NCBI RefSeq assembly: GCF_000315545.1 | Contig: NZ_JH992902.1 | Coordinates: forward strand, 97,280-161,279 | Reading direction: 5' to 3' | Source of the DNA: Selenomonas sp. F0473 | GTDB lineage: Bacteria > Bacillota > Negativicutes > Selenomonadales > Selenomonadaceae | Length of the DNA stretch: 64,000 nucleotides | Shown: piece after piece, positions 17,937 to 26,188 of the stretch | Position numbering within the stretch: the first letter of the stretch is position 1 | Layout: each line of letters begins with the position of its first letter | The notes under the pieces: model-generated | The model's input: the letters and a program-made list of their open reading frames with translations, nothing else | The model's database searches: none | What the model was told of the DNA's origin: nothing | Made by a program: the position numbers and the translations under genes

Positions 17937-18548
17937 ATGCTCAAAGGAGCCATCGGCATCTTAACGGCTGCCGCTCTCTATGCCGTGTTCTTCGTCGTTC
18001 CTCCGGCGGAGAGACTGGGCGAGTACGTGCGCATTGCATTCTTCCACATCCCCGTCGCGTGGGTCTCGGTCATCGCGTTTTTCTATGCCGCGTACCGCGG
18101 CGGGCGCTATCTGCGGACACGCGATCTTAAACACGATGCTGCGAGCGCGCGCGCAGCCGTACTTGGGCTCATCTTCACGCTCCTCGCGACAGGGAGCGGG
18201 GCGATTTTTTCAAAACTGACGTGGGGCGCGTACTGGAATTGGGATCCGCGGCAGACGACGATCTTCATCCTGCTCCTCATCTACGGCGCCTATCTGACGC
18301 TGCGCATGACGATGCGGGAGGAACGCGCGCGGGCGTCCGCATCGGCGGTCTATGCGCTCTTTTCCTTTCTCTCGGTTCCGTTCCTCGTATTCATTCTGCC
18401 GCGTATGTTCTTCTCGCTGCACCCGTCGCCCGTCATCAACGGCGCGGGACAGCTCGATATGGACCGCGTTATGCTTGCCGTGTTGATGCTTTGTCTTGTG
18501 GATGTAACGCTTATATTTGCCTGGCTGATGAAACGGAGGCCGTCATGA
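17937..18548 (+). CDS. ccmC: Cytochrome c maturation protein CcmC
   Basis: This 203-residue, six-span membrane protein carries the WWD haem-handling motif (WGAYWNWDPRQTTIF) and conserved periplasmic histidines (FFHIPVAWV and FSLHPSPV). CcmC presents haem to CcmE. The stop codon overlaps the ATG of ccmE (ATGA at 18545-18548). No ccmD is visible after it, although such genes are tiny. Confidence 0.94.
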   Translation: MLKGAIGILTAAALYAVFFVVPPAERLGEYVRIAFFHIPVAWVSVIAFFYAAYRGGRYLRTRDLKHDAASARAAVLGLIFTLLATGSGAIFSKLTWGAYWNWDPRQTTIFILLLIYGAYLTLRMTMREERARASASAVYALFSFLSVPFLVFILPRMFFSLHPSPVINGAGQLDMDRVMLAVLMLCLVDVTLIFAWLMKRRPS

Positions 18549-18920
18549 ATCGTACCTATCTATTTATCGGGCTCATTCTTGCCTTTATCGGATGCCGGCT
18601 ATTTCTTTGCGGACTCCGTGACGCCCTACGTCGGTATCGCAGAGGCGCGTGCGGTGGCGCGCAACGTGCAGGTCAAGGGCCTGCCGGATAAATCGGTCGC
18701 GGCGCATATGGAGGACGAGACGTTCGTGTTCTCCATCGCCGACGAGGAGACGGGCGAAACGATGCTCGTGCGCTATAAGGGCGTCAAGCCCGACACGTTC
18801 GACGAGGCGTATCACATCGTCGCCATCGGCAAATATGCGGACGGCAGCTTCAATGCGGACAAACTGCTGATCAAATGTCCCTCCAAATATGAATCCCAGA
18901 AGGGCAAGGTAAACGTATGA
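18545..18920 (+). CDS. ccmE: Haem chaperone CcmE, apparent frameshift
   Basis: The gene begins with an ATG overlapping the ccmC stop and encodes MNRTYLFIGLILAFIG, a normal CcmE membrane anchor. The frame is then lost: the rest of CcmE (AGYFFADSVTPYVGIAEA onward) lies in another frame. Removing one base near 18593 joins the two exactly. The remainder is an OB-fold CcmE domain with VQVKGLPDKSV and a C-terminal CPSKY, placing Cys in the haem-attachment position (CxxxY instead of the usual HxxxY). The end overlaps the ccmF start. Without correction, only a TTG-started soluble fragment (18579-18920) could be made. A sequencing error, true mutation, or recoding event are all possible. Confidence 0.8.
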
Positions 18921-21049
18921 TCGGTACCGTGTTTCTCGCCGGTGTGCTCCTTTCGGCGCTCGGTGCAGCCGTGTGTGACGCGCAGGGAAAGCATCGCGCG
19001 AGCGATATCTGCGCGTATCTCGCGGGACTCTTAGCGCTCGGCGCGGCGGCCGCGCTCCTCGCCGCGATTCTCACGGATGACTTCGGCTATGCCTACGTCG
19101 TGAGCTACTCGTCCATCGCGCTGCCGCTGCTCTACAAGGTATCGGCATTTTGGGCGGGGCAGCAGGGCTCCTTCCTTCTCTGGCTCCTCATTCACGCCGT
19201 CGTCGGCGTGATCATTGTGCGGCAGGGGCGTATGGGGACGTTCGGGCGCATTGTCTATCAGCTGCTGACGGCGCTGCTCGTCTTCCTCGTGCTGATCAAA
19301 AGTCCCTTCGCGTATGCGGAGACGATGGTCTCCGACGGCAACGGGATGAATCCGCTCCTGCAAGACCCGTGGATGGCGGTACATCCGCCGATCATTTTCG
19401 TCGGCTACGCGCTGCTCGCCGTGCCGTTCGCCTACTCGATCGAGAGCATGCTGAAGGCGCCCGCAGACGGCAATTTCCTCGCCCCTATGCGGCGTTGGGC
19501 GCTCGTCGCGTGGGCGTTCCTCGGCGCCGGCATCTTCATCGGCGGCTACTGGGCGTACAAGGTGCTCGGCTGGGGCGGCTACTGGGGCTGGGATCCCGTG
19601 GAGAACTCCTCCCTCGTGCCGTGGCTGCTCGCCTGCGTGCTCATCCATCTGATCTCTGTGGCGCGTGAGCGGCGCGGGGCATACTATCTCGTACATCTGG
19701 CGGCGATATTCTCCTACGCGTTCGTCCTCTACGGCACGTTCCTCACGCGCAGCGGCATCCTCGGCGACTTCTCCGTGCACTCGTTCGCGGGATCGGACAT
19801 CGGGTTCTACATCGCGCTCGCGAACGGATTGGTGCTCCTCGCGGGACTCGGCATTCTCGCCGCACGGATCGAGCGCCTGCCGAAGGGGGCCGTCTACGGC
19901 GCGCACAAGAGCCGTGCATTTCTGATCCTCCTCGGTATGTTGCTGCTCGTCTTCATCACGGCGATCGTATTCTTCGGCATGTCGATGCCGCTCATCTCGG
20001 GACTGATCGGGGAGAGCGCAGCGGTCGATACGGGGTACTATGTGCGGACGACGCTGCCGATCGCCGTCGTGCTTGCCCTGCTGATGGGGGGCGGCGTACT
20101 CCTGCCGCGCACGGAGGGGGGGCTCGTTCGTCCCCCGTGGATCTTTGCCGCAGCCGTGCTCGGCGGCATCGCCGCAGGAGTCGCCGGCGTCACCGAGGCG
20201 GCCGCCGTGGTTCTCGCCGCGTTCGGGCTCTTTGCAGCGGCAGCGGCATGCGCCGCATTCCGTGGGCGGCGGCTTGGTCTTGGCGGGATGCTCGCCCACG
20301 TCGGCGCGGGACTCGCGCTCCTTGCTTTTGTCCTGTCGGGGAGCGGCAGTCAAACGATGACCGTGACGCTGACCCCCGATGTGCCGCAGGAAATCTACGG
20401 GCACACTGTCCTTTACCGCGGACAGGAATTCGCCGAGAGCGGCGGGGAAAAATCCTATCTCTACGAGGTGGACGGCGCGGCGTGTGAGGCGGTGACGAAA
20501 CTCCGCGCGAACGGCGAAGATGCGGCGCGGGAACCTGCGATCGCGCGGACGCTCTCGGGCGATCTCTACATCGCCCCGACGCCGACCGCAGCGGAGCGGG
20601 ACGAGATGATCCTGCACCGCGGCAGGACCGCGATGGGCGTGAACGATTATGCCTACCGCTATGAGGACATCAGCTACGAGCCGCAGGGCGGCGGCAAGAC
20701 CCTCGTCACCGCGGATGTCGCCGTGACGGACGGCGAGACGGTCGAGACGGCGCAGCCCTCGATCCTCGCCACAGAGCGCGGCGGCACCTCGCGTCCCGTC
20801 GATGTGATGGACGGAAAATTCCGCATCCGTCTCACAGGCGTCTCTGGCGACGATCGCGACATCCGGCTCGAGCTGCTGCCGGCACGCGCGGAGGAGGCTG
20901 CGCTGCCCGTTACCGCGGCGGTCAGTACGAAGCCCGGCATCTCGCTGCTCTGGCTCGCCTGCATGCTCGTCACCGCGGGCGGCATCGCGGCGGCACTGCG
21001 GATGCCGCGCGGCAAAGGAGGTGGATCGCAGCGTGATTCCCAGGAATAA
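18917..21049 (+). CDS. ccmF: Haem lyase CcmF
   Basis: This 710-residue polytopic membrane protein is the cytochrome c haem lyase. The WWD motif is WGGYWGWDPVENSSLVPWL; other hallmarks are NPLLQDPWMAVHPPIIF and YGTFLTRSGILGDFSVHSF. The C-terminal third has a periplasmic domain (about residues 475-670) before a last membrane span. No CcmH or CcmG follows, so this is a reduced Ccm set in which CcmF may act without the usual thiol-reduction partners, or those are encoded elsewhere. Confidence 0.95.
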   Translation: MIGTVFLAGVLLSALGAAVCDAQGKHRASDICAYLAGLLALGAAAALLAAILTDDFGYAYVVSYSSIALPLLYKVSAFWAGQQGSFLLWLLIHAVVGVIIVRQGRMGTFGRIVYQLLTALLVFLVLIKSPFAYAETMVSDGNGMNPLLQDPWMAVHPPIIFVGYALLAVPFAYSIESMLKAPADGNFLAPMRRWALVAWAFLGAGIFIGGYWAYKVLGWGGYWGWDPVENSSLVPWLLACVLIHLISVARERRGAYYLVHLAAIFSYAFVLYGTFLTRSGILGDFSVHSFAGSDIGFYIALANGLVLLAGLGILAARIERLPKGAVYGAHKSRAFLILLGMLLLVFITAIVFFGMSMPLISGLIGESAAVDTGYYVRTTLPIAVVLALLMGGGVLLPRTEGGLVRPPWIFAAAVLGGIAAGVAGVTEAAAVVLAAFGLFAAAAACAAFRGRRLGLGGMLAHVGAGLALLAFVLSGSGSQTMTVTLTPDVPQEIYGHTVLYRGQEFAESGGEKSYLYEVDGAACEAVTKLRANGEDAAREPAIARTLSGDLYIAPTPTAAERDEMILHRGRTAMGVNDYAYRYEDISYEPQGGGKTLVTADVAVTDGETVETAQPSILATERGGTSRPVDVMDGKFRIRLTGVSGDDRDIRLELLPARAEEAALPVTAAVSTKPGISLLWLACMLVTAGGIAAALRMPRGKGGGSQRDSQE

Positions 21050-21070
21050 AACAGAAGGGAGGAAGGAAAC

Positions 21071-21553
21071 ATGAATCTAAAGCAGCTTTTGGAGCGGCAT
21101 ACGCTACGCTGCATCATCGGCGGATTTGCCCTCGGGCTGATCGTCGTCGCGGGCGGCATGCTCATGGACAAGGCGTCGGCCTCGCCCGCATTCTGCGGTA
21201 TGTGCCACGCGATGCAGCATGAAGCCGCGACGCACGCCGTGTCCTCACACCAAAAGATTGCCTGCGTGGAATGCCATCTGCCGCATGATAACATCGCCGT
21301 CTATTACTTTGAAAAGGGAAAGACGGGCATGCACGACACGCTCCATCAGGTACTCGACGACTATCCCGTACACATCAAGATCTCCGATCACGGCCGGGAT
21401 ATCGTCAACGACAACTGTCTGCGCTGCCACGAGACCACCATGAGCGCCGTGTGCGTAGATCAGGGCAAAGACGGCAGCGCGACCTGTACGAAGTGTCACA
21501 GCCGCATTCCGCATGGTTCCAATCCTTTGGAAGGGGGGATAAGAGTTGAGTAA
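21071..21553 (+). CDS. nrfH: Cytochrome c nitrite reductase membrane subunit NrfH
   Basis: This 160-residue NapC/NirT-family cytochrome has one N-terminal membrane anchor (about residues 14-34) and four CxxCH haem sites (CGMCH, CVECH, CLRCH, CTKCH). It takes electrons from menaquinol and passes them to NrfA. AGGGAGGAAGG precedes the ATG. The gene follows ccmF by 21 bases and overlaps nrfA by 8 bases. Confidence 0.95.
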   Translation: MNLKQLLERHTLRCIIGGFALGLIVVAGGMLMDKASASPAFCGMCHAMQHEAATHAVSSHQKIACVECHLPHDNIAVYYFEKGKTGMHDTLHQVLDDYPVHIKISDHGRDIVNDNCLRCHETTMSAVCVDQGKDGSATCTKCHSRIPHGSNPLEGGIRVE

Positions 21554-22850
21554 CAGACAGAAAATCATCGCGGGCATGGCCGGGCTCTGCGCCCTGTTCT
21601 TTGGATTCGTCGCCGTGCGTATCGGCGCGCAGCCGAACGATACGAGTGTGAAGCTCGTCCAGATTTCCAAGGAGAACAACGCGCAGATTGGCAAGGAAGC
21701 GTACAAGGAAGCCTACCCGCTGCAGTACAACTCGTTCATGAAGAACAACGACGAGTCGCCGTCCCCCACGGGTTACGGCGGCAGCATGGAGGGGAACTCG
21801 CATCTCGAACATCAGCCCGAAATGGTCGAGAACTTCAAGGGGTACAAGTTCGCCATCCAGTATGACGACGACCGCGGACATACCTATGCGGGCTACGATC
21901 TCCTGCATTCGAAGCGTCTGCCGGGGCAGAAGGGCAGCTGTATCGTCTGCAAAGGCTCCTACATGTATGACGTCTGCTTCAAGGAGGACGGCTGGGCGTT
22001 TGCCTCCAAGCCGTTCCCCGAGGTCGCGGAGAACATCGCGGACGATCAGTGGTTCGGCTGCTCGAGCTGCCACGATCCCGACACGATGGAGCTGCGCGTC
22101 TATCAGCAGGGCTTCATCGAGTCGATGGCAAAGCGCGGCATCGATGTGAACGCCGCGAGCCACAACGAGATGCGCGCCTACGTCTGCGCACAGTGCCATA
22201 CGGAGTATTACTTCACGGCGGAGGACGGACGCGTCGCGCATCCCTATGAGAACGGCTTCGACGCCGAGGACGAGTACCGGTACTATCAGTCCGGCCAGGC
22301 GGGCGGATTCAAACGCGACTGGGTGCATGCCGATTCCAAGGCACAGATGCTCAAGGCGCAGCATCCGGACTTCGAGTCGTGGGCGACCAGCGTGCACGCG
22401 GATGCGGGCGTCACCTGCGTGGACTGCCATATGCCCTATATGCGTGACGGCGGCAAGAAGTACACGTCGCACTGGATGACGAGTCCGCTCAAAACGACGA
22501 AGGAATCCTGCCTCAAGTGTCACGACGAGAGCGAGGAGACGCTCGTCGCACGCGTGAAGACCATCCATGACAATACGTTCCGGCTCCAGCGCATCGCGGG
22601 ACAGACCGTCGCGAAGGCACATCTAACGATCAAGGCCGCGATGGACGCGGGCGTGCCCGACGCCGCGCTTGAGGATGCGCGGGCAAAAGTGCGCGAGGCA
22701 CAGTGGTACTGGGATTGGGTCGCCGCAGAGAACGGCGTCGGCTTCCATAACCCGGATAAAATGACGCGTACCGCGGGTCTTGCGATCGATCTCGCACATC
22801 AGGCGATCGAGTCCGCAGAAGCGGCGCGGTATGGATTTCAACCGCTCTAA
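21546..22850 (+). CDS. nrfA: Ammonia-forming cytochrome c nitrite reductase NrfA
   Basis: This 434-residue periplasmic enzyme reduces nitrite to ammonium with six electrons. Five haem sites are visible: the catalytic CxxCK (CIVCK, from about residue 132) and four CxxCH (CSSCH, CAQCH, CVDCH, CLKCH). An N-terminal signal anchor precedes them. The TTG start at 21546 has a GGAAGGGGG ribosome-binding site and overlaps nrfH. Together with ccmABCEF the operon makes and matures its own cytochromes. The special lyase that some bacteria need for CxxCK is not encoded nearby. Confidence 0.96.
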   Translation: MSNRQKIIAGMAGLCALFFGFVAVRIGAQPNDTSVKLVQISKENNAQIGKEAYKEAYPLQYNSFMKNNDESPSPTGYGGSMEGNSHLEHQPEMVENFKGYKFAIQYDDDRGHTYAGYDLLHSKRLPGQKGSCIVCKGSYMYDVCFKEDGWAFASKPFPEVAENIADDQWFGCSSCHDPDTMELRVYQQGFIESMAKRGIDVNAASHNEMRAYVCAQCHTEYYFTAEDGRVAHPYENGFDAEDEYRYYQSGQAGGFKRDWVHADSKAQMLKAQHPDFESWATSVHADAGVTCVDCHMPYMRDGGKKYTSHWMTSPLKTTKESCLKCHDESEETLVARVKTIHDNTFRLQRIAGQTVAKAHLTIKAAMDAGVPDAALEDARAKVREAQWYWDWVAAENGVGFHNPDKMTRTAGLAIDLAHQAIESAEAARYGFQPL

Positions 22851-22867
22851 GGATATATGAACGCAAC

Positions 22868-22899
22868 AAAAAAAGAATCGCCGCGGCGATTCTTTTTTT
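22868..22899. terminator. Bidirectional terminator between nrfA and the exporter
   Basis: A perfect 32-base palindrome has a GAATCGCCG core flanked by seven As and seven Ts. It serves the convergent nrfA (plus) and exporter (minus) genes. Confidence 0.95.
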
Positions 22900-22907
22900 G
22901 TGTGTGA

Positions 22908-23705
22908 TTACACCATTCCGCTCATCCAGATGAGACGCAGGCCGAGCGCGAACATAGCTGCGGAGAGGAGGACGAGGATCACGGCGGATTTGGTCTTTTT
23001 TGAAAGCGCGGCGCCGATCTGCGCGCCGACGGCCGCGCCGACGGAGATGCAGACGGCGGGCGTCCAGATCACGTGCCCCAGCCATACGTGGCTGATCACG
23101 CCGAACGCGGCGGACGCCGCGAGAACGAAATGAGACGTCGCCGTCGCCATGTGCACGGGAAAGCCGAAGAGATAGACCATCAGCGGCACATGGATCACGC
23201 CGCCGCCGATACCGAAGATACTCGAGAGGAAGCCGACCCCCGTACTCGAGGCAATGCCGAGCGAACGGTTGAATGCAAATCCCGCGGGCAGATCGTGGAC
23301 ATCCGCGTGTTTCTTATGCGTCGCGTTCCAGAACATGATACCCGCCATGATGAGCAGGAACGCGCCGAACGACGCGTAGAGCATCGGCCCGGTGAAGTCG
23401 TCGACGATATACGAGCCGAGGAACGCGCCGGGCAGCGTCGCGAGCGCGAACGGCACGGCGGCGGGGAAGAAGACGCGCTGCTGCCGGACGTACGCCATCG
23501 TCCCGGAGAGCGCATTGGCAAGTACGATCACGAGCGAGGTCCCCGTGATCTGCGCCGCCGTGTGAAAATACGGATAGATTCCGCCGTCCGATAGGAAGAA
23601 GATGAAAATCGGCACACAGATCAAACCGCCGCCGATGCCGACGAGCGTTCCGAACGTCCCGACAAACACGCCGAGCACGAGAAAGAGAAGGATGTCCAAC
23701 CCCAT
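22908..23705 (-). CDS. TauE/SafE family sulfite exporter-like protein
   Basis: This 265-residue membrane protein has about eight hydrophobic segments and the family's repeated glycine-rich motifs (GTFGTLVGIGGGLICVP near the start and SSIFGIGGGVIHVPLMVY in the second half). Family members move sulfite, sulfoacetate or other organic anions, and the substrate here is unknown. A TAGGAGG ribosome-binding site precedes the ATG on the minus strand. It is monocistronic, with its own promoter (23739-23766). Confidence 0.88.
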   Translation of the reverse strand: MGLDILLFLVLGVFVGTFGTLVGIGGGLICVPIFIFFLSDGGIYPYFHTAAQITGTSLVIVLANALSGTMAYVRQQRVFFPAAVPFALATLPGAFLGSYIVDDFTGPMLYASFGAFLLIMAGIMFWNATHKKHADVHDLPAGFAFNRSLGIASSTGVGFLSSIFGIGGGVIHVPLMVYLFGFPVHMATATSHFVLAASAAFGVISHVWLGHVIWTPAVCISVGAAVGAQIGAALSKKTKSAVILVLLSAAMFALGLRLIWMSGMV

Positions 23706-23738
23706 AAAAATACCTCCTAAAATATCGACTTATTGCTC

Positions 23739-23766
23739 ATTATAGCACAGCGGAAGCGTTAGACAA
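23739..23766 (-). promoter_or_regulatory. Promoter of the TauE/SafE gene
   Basis: On the minus strand TTGTCT (23766-23761) and TATAAT (23744-23739) are 16 bases apart, about 35 bases before the start codon. Confidence 0.75.
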
Positions 23767-23796
23767 TAGGGGAGAATTATGGTAATATAACAAAAA

Positions 23797-23844
23797 AAAG
23801 AAGCCGAGTTATTATTTTTAGGATTTCTTTAGGAGGGCTTCTTT
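23797..23844 (+). promoter_or_regulatory. Leader hairpin upstream of the CstA-family gene
   Basis: AAAGAAGCC (23797-23805) pairs with GGCTTCTTT (23836-23844) across a 30-base AT-rich loop. It lies 92 bases upstream of the coding start in the divergent gap and may be an attenuator. A weak upstream promoter (TTAGAC 23759-23764, TAATAT 23783-23788) is possible. Confidence 0.5.
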
Positions 23845-23936
23845 GCGGTTTTAGAAGGGAAGGAGGGCAGACGAAAACTTTATTGGAAAGGCCGTTCGTA
23901 TATCTTTGTGTATTGTAAGGAAAGAAGTGACAAGCA

Positions 23937-25373
23937 ATGGTTACATTTCTTGGCGCGCTCGCAACGCTGATTTTGGGCTATCTGATCTACGGCACCATCG
24001 TAGACAAGGTATTCGGCCGCACGGGGGAAACCGCGCCTGCCGTCCGGCTGGAGGACGGCGTGGATTACATCCCGCTTCCCACGTGGAAGGTATTCCTCAT
24101 TCAGCTCCTCAACATCGCGGGACTGGGACCTATCTTCGGCGCGCTTGCAGGCGCGCTCTGGGGGCCGAGCGTTTACCTGTGGATCGTCTTCGGAAGCATC
24201 TTCGCGGGCGGTGTGCACGATTATCTTTCGGGCATGATTTCATTCCGTGAGGACGGTAAGAGTCTCTCGGAGATCGTCGGGAAGAATTTGGGCAATATCA
24301 TGCTCCAGATCATGCGCATTTTCTCCATCGTCCTGCTCGTCCTCGTCGGCGTCGTCTTTATGACGGGACCGGCGATGCTCCTCTCGAAGCTGACGGGGCT
24401 CCAGGTGCTCCTATGGCTCGCGGTTATCTTCACCTATTACACACTTGCGACGCTTCTGCCGATCGACAAGATCATCGCGCGGTTCTATCCGCTTTTCGGC
24501 ATCTGCCTCATCGTCATGGCGCTCGGCATCATGGGCGGCATGCTCTTCGGCGTCGGCGGACATACGATGCCCGAGATGACGCTCGAGAACCTGCATCCGA
24601 AAAACCTGCCCATCTGGCCGCTGCTGTTCATTACCGTTGCATGCGGCGCCGTGTCCGGCTTCCATGCGACCCAGTCGCCGATCATGGCGCGCTGTCTCAA
24701 GGATGAGAAGATGGGACGTCCCGTATTTTACGGCGCAATGATTGCCGAGGGCATCATCGCGCTCTGTTGGGCGGCTGCGGGCGTGACCTTCTATGACGGT
24801 ACGGCGGGACTTGGCGCCGCGCTCAAGGAGGCCGGCCCCGGCGGCGTCGTCTACGATATCTGCGTCGGATTCATGGGGGCGATCGGCGCCGGCGGCGTGA
24901 GTATCGGCGCGATCCTTGCCATGCTCGGCGTGATTGCCTGCCCCATTACATCCGGCGATACGGCGTTCCGCTCCGCGCGTCTGACCCTTGCCGACTGGCT
25001 GAACATCCCGCAGAAAGAGGCGGCGAAACGCCTCGTGATCGCCGTCCCGATGCTCGGCATCGGACTCGTCCTCTCGCAGATGGATTTTACCATCATCTGG
25101 CGGTACTTCTCGTGGGCGAACCAGACGCTCGCTATGATTACGCTTTGGATGGGGACGGCGTATCTCTATCTGCATAAACCGGGCTCCTATGCTTATATCG
25201 TCGCCATGCTGCCGGCTATCTTCATGTCGGCCGTTACGACGACATACATCCTTCAGGCACCCGAGGGATTCGGCCTGCCGACCGACATCACCTATCCCGC
25301 CGGCATCGGCTTCGCCGTATTGTTCACCGCGCTCTTCTTCCGCGCGTATATTCTCAGGAAGAGAACAATCTGA
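23937..25373 (+). CDS. CstA-family carbon starvation / peptide transporter
   Basis: This 478-residue polytopic protein matches the shorter CstA-type carriers. It has the core LPTWKVFLIQLLNIAGLGPIFGALAGALWGP, HDYLSGMISFREDGKSLSEIVG, HATQSPIMARCLKDE and ITSGDTAFRSARLTLAD. Related CstA and BtsT proteins take up peptides or pyruvate, so the substrate here is open. It is shorter than E. coli CstA (about 700 residues), as is common in Firmicutes. The ATG at 23937 is preceded by AAGGAAAGAAG. The gene is probably monocistronic. Confidence 0.88.
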   Translation: MVTFLGALATLILGYLIYGTIVDKVFGRTGETAPAVRLEDGVDYIPLPTWKVFLIQLLNIAGLGPIFGALAGALWGPSVYLWIVFGSIFAGGVHDYLSGMISFREDGKSLSEIVGKNLGNIMLQIMRIFSIVLLVLVGVVFMTGPAMLLSKLTGLQVLLWLAVIFTYYTLATLLPIDKIIARFYPLFGICLIVMALGIMGGMLFGVGGHTMPEMTLENLHPKNLPIWPLLFITVACGAVSGFHATQSPIMARCLKDEKMGRPVFYGAMIAEGIIALCWAAAGVTFYDGTAGLGAALKEAGPGGVVYDICVGFMGAIGAGGVSIGAILAMLGVIACPITSGDTAFRSARLTLADWLNIPQKEAAKRLVIAVPMLGIGLVLSQMDFTIIWRYFSWANQTLAMITLWMGTAYLYLHKPGSYAYIVAMLPAIFMSAVTTTYILQAPEGFGLPTDITYPAGIGFAVLFTALFFRAYILRKRTI

Positions 25374-25391
25374 CGGCAACGATACGGTCTG

Positions 25392-25427
25392 ATAGAAAGC
25401 CGTCGTATAATTGCGGCGGTTTTCTAT
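25392..25427 (+). terminator. Terminator after the CstA-family gene
   Basis: ATAGAAAGCCGTCG can pair (with G-U pairs) with CGGCGGTTTTCTAT around an 8-base loop, and the TTTT lies within the right arm. The next promoter's -35 begins at its end. Confidence 0.6.
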
Positions 25428-25456
25428 TGCAAGTATGCGGATAAACATGATACAAT
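25427..25456 (+). promoter_or_regulatory. Promoter of the 25.5-kb unknown gene
   Basis: TTGCAA (25427-25432) and TACAAT (25451-25456) are 18 bases apart, about 60 bases before the coding start. Confidence 0.6.
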
Positions 25457-25517
25457 AATTCCATCCTATGAACGGGGACGAATCTTATTTGCACAGCGAT
25501 AAGGAGGAAATATTTAC

Positions 25518-26027
25518 ATGGCAAGCAGCGAAGAGAAAGATTTGCAGGACAAGGTAAAAAAGAGCGCCGCGGCGCCGGAGACGCCTGTCCCGGAGGGCGG
25601 AGCGAAGGCGGAGAAATTCAAGACCTTCCTCAAAGAGAACGACATCAACTTCTTTGAATCGCAGACGCTCGCGGATGAGTTCCATACGACGATCTTCCGC
25701 TCGCGCATCGAGGCGAAGGGGCAGATCATGCCGATGGCGATCTTCATCGACGACAGCATCTTCACCATCATTCGCACCCAGGTTGCCACGGGCATCAACG
25801 CGAAGAATGTCGCGCGCATCAAGGACCACCTCAACGCGTTGAACGCGGAGTACAAGATCTTTAAGTACTATCTGCGTGAGGACGGCAACATCTATCTCGA
25901 TATCTGCGTTCCGTTTGTCGACGAGACTTTCGATAGCCGGATGATCCAGACCCTCCTGCCGATCCTCGTACAGCAGCTCGAGACCGTTTACGAAGATCTT
26001 ATGGCGGTTGTTTGGGCAAAAAAATAG
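25518..26027 (+). CDS. Unknown protein, possible YbjN-like fold
   Basis: I do not recognise this 169-residue cytoplasmic protein with certainty. After a charged, Ala/Pro-rich N-terminal tail (about residues 1-35) comes a compact domain: KFKTFLKENDINFFESQTLADEFHTTIFRSRI, a beta strand IMPMAIFIDDSIFTIIR, then helix LNALNAEYKIFKYYLREDGNIYLDICVPFVDETFD and a final long helix. The strand order and the FKYYLREDGNIYLDI segment resemble the YbjN/type III chaperone fold, but that is only an impression. It has its own promoter and terminator. AAGGAGG precedes the ATG. Confidence 0.75.
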   Translation: MASSEEKDLQDKVKKSAAAPETPVPEGGAKAEKFKTFLKENDINFFESQTLADEFHTTIFRSRIEAKGQIMPMAIFIDDSIFTIIRTQVATGINAKNVARIKDHLNALNAEYKIFKYYLREDGNIYLDICVPFVDETFDSRMIQTLLPILVQQLETVYEDLMAVVWAKK

Positions 26028-26056
26028 AAGCCGCGCTATAATAACGTTCGATAGGG

Positions 26057-26100
26057 CTAAGATATGAACGCGCATGCCGCATTTATACCTTAGTCTTTTT
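26057..26100 (+). terminator. Terminator after the 25.5-kb gene
   Basis: An imperfect hairpin has outer arms CTAAG (26057-26061) and CTTAG (26089-26093) and partial inner pairing, followed by TCTTTTTT. Confidence 0.65.
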
Positions 26101-26135
26101 TATGCAAAATATTCACAGTCCGGTCATACGCTCCC

Positions 26136-26164
26136 TTGATTTCTTTTTCAAATCTCAGTACAAT
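26136..26164 (+). promoter_or_regulatory. Promoter of the polysaccharide deacetylase gene
   Basis: TTGATT (26136-26141) and TACAAT (26159-26164) are 17 bases apart, 24 bases upstream of the coding start. Confidence 0.65.
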
Positions 26165-26188
26165 AAATGGCGGAAACGGGGGAATGGC

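Noticed and set aside
18579-18920. A complete CcmE starting at TTG 18579
   Set aside because: It would lack the membrane anchor that is encoded just upstream in another frame and that overlaps ccmC normally; a frameshift explains the data better.
19031-20617. 528-codon minus-strand open frame
   Set aside because: It is antisense to ccmF; its composition is dominated by charged residues and there is no family match.
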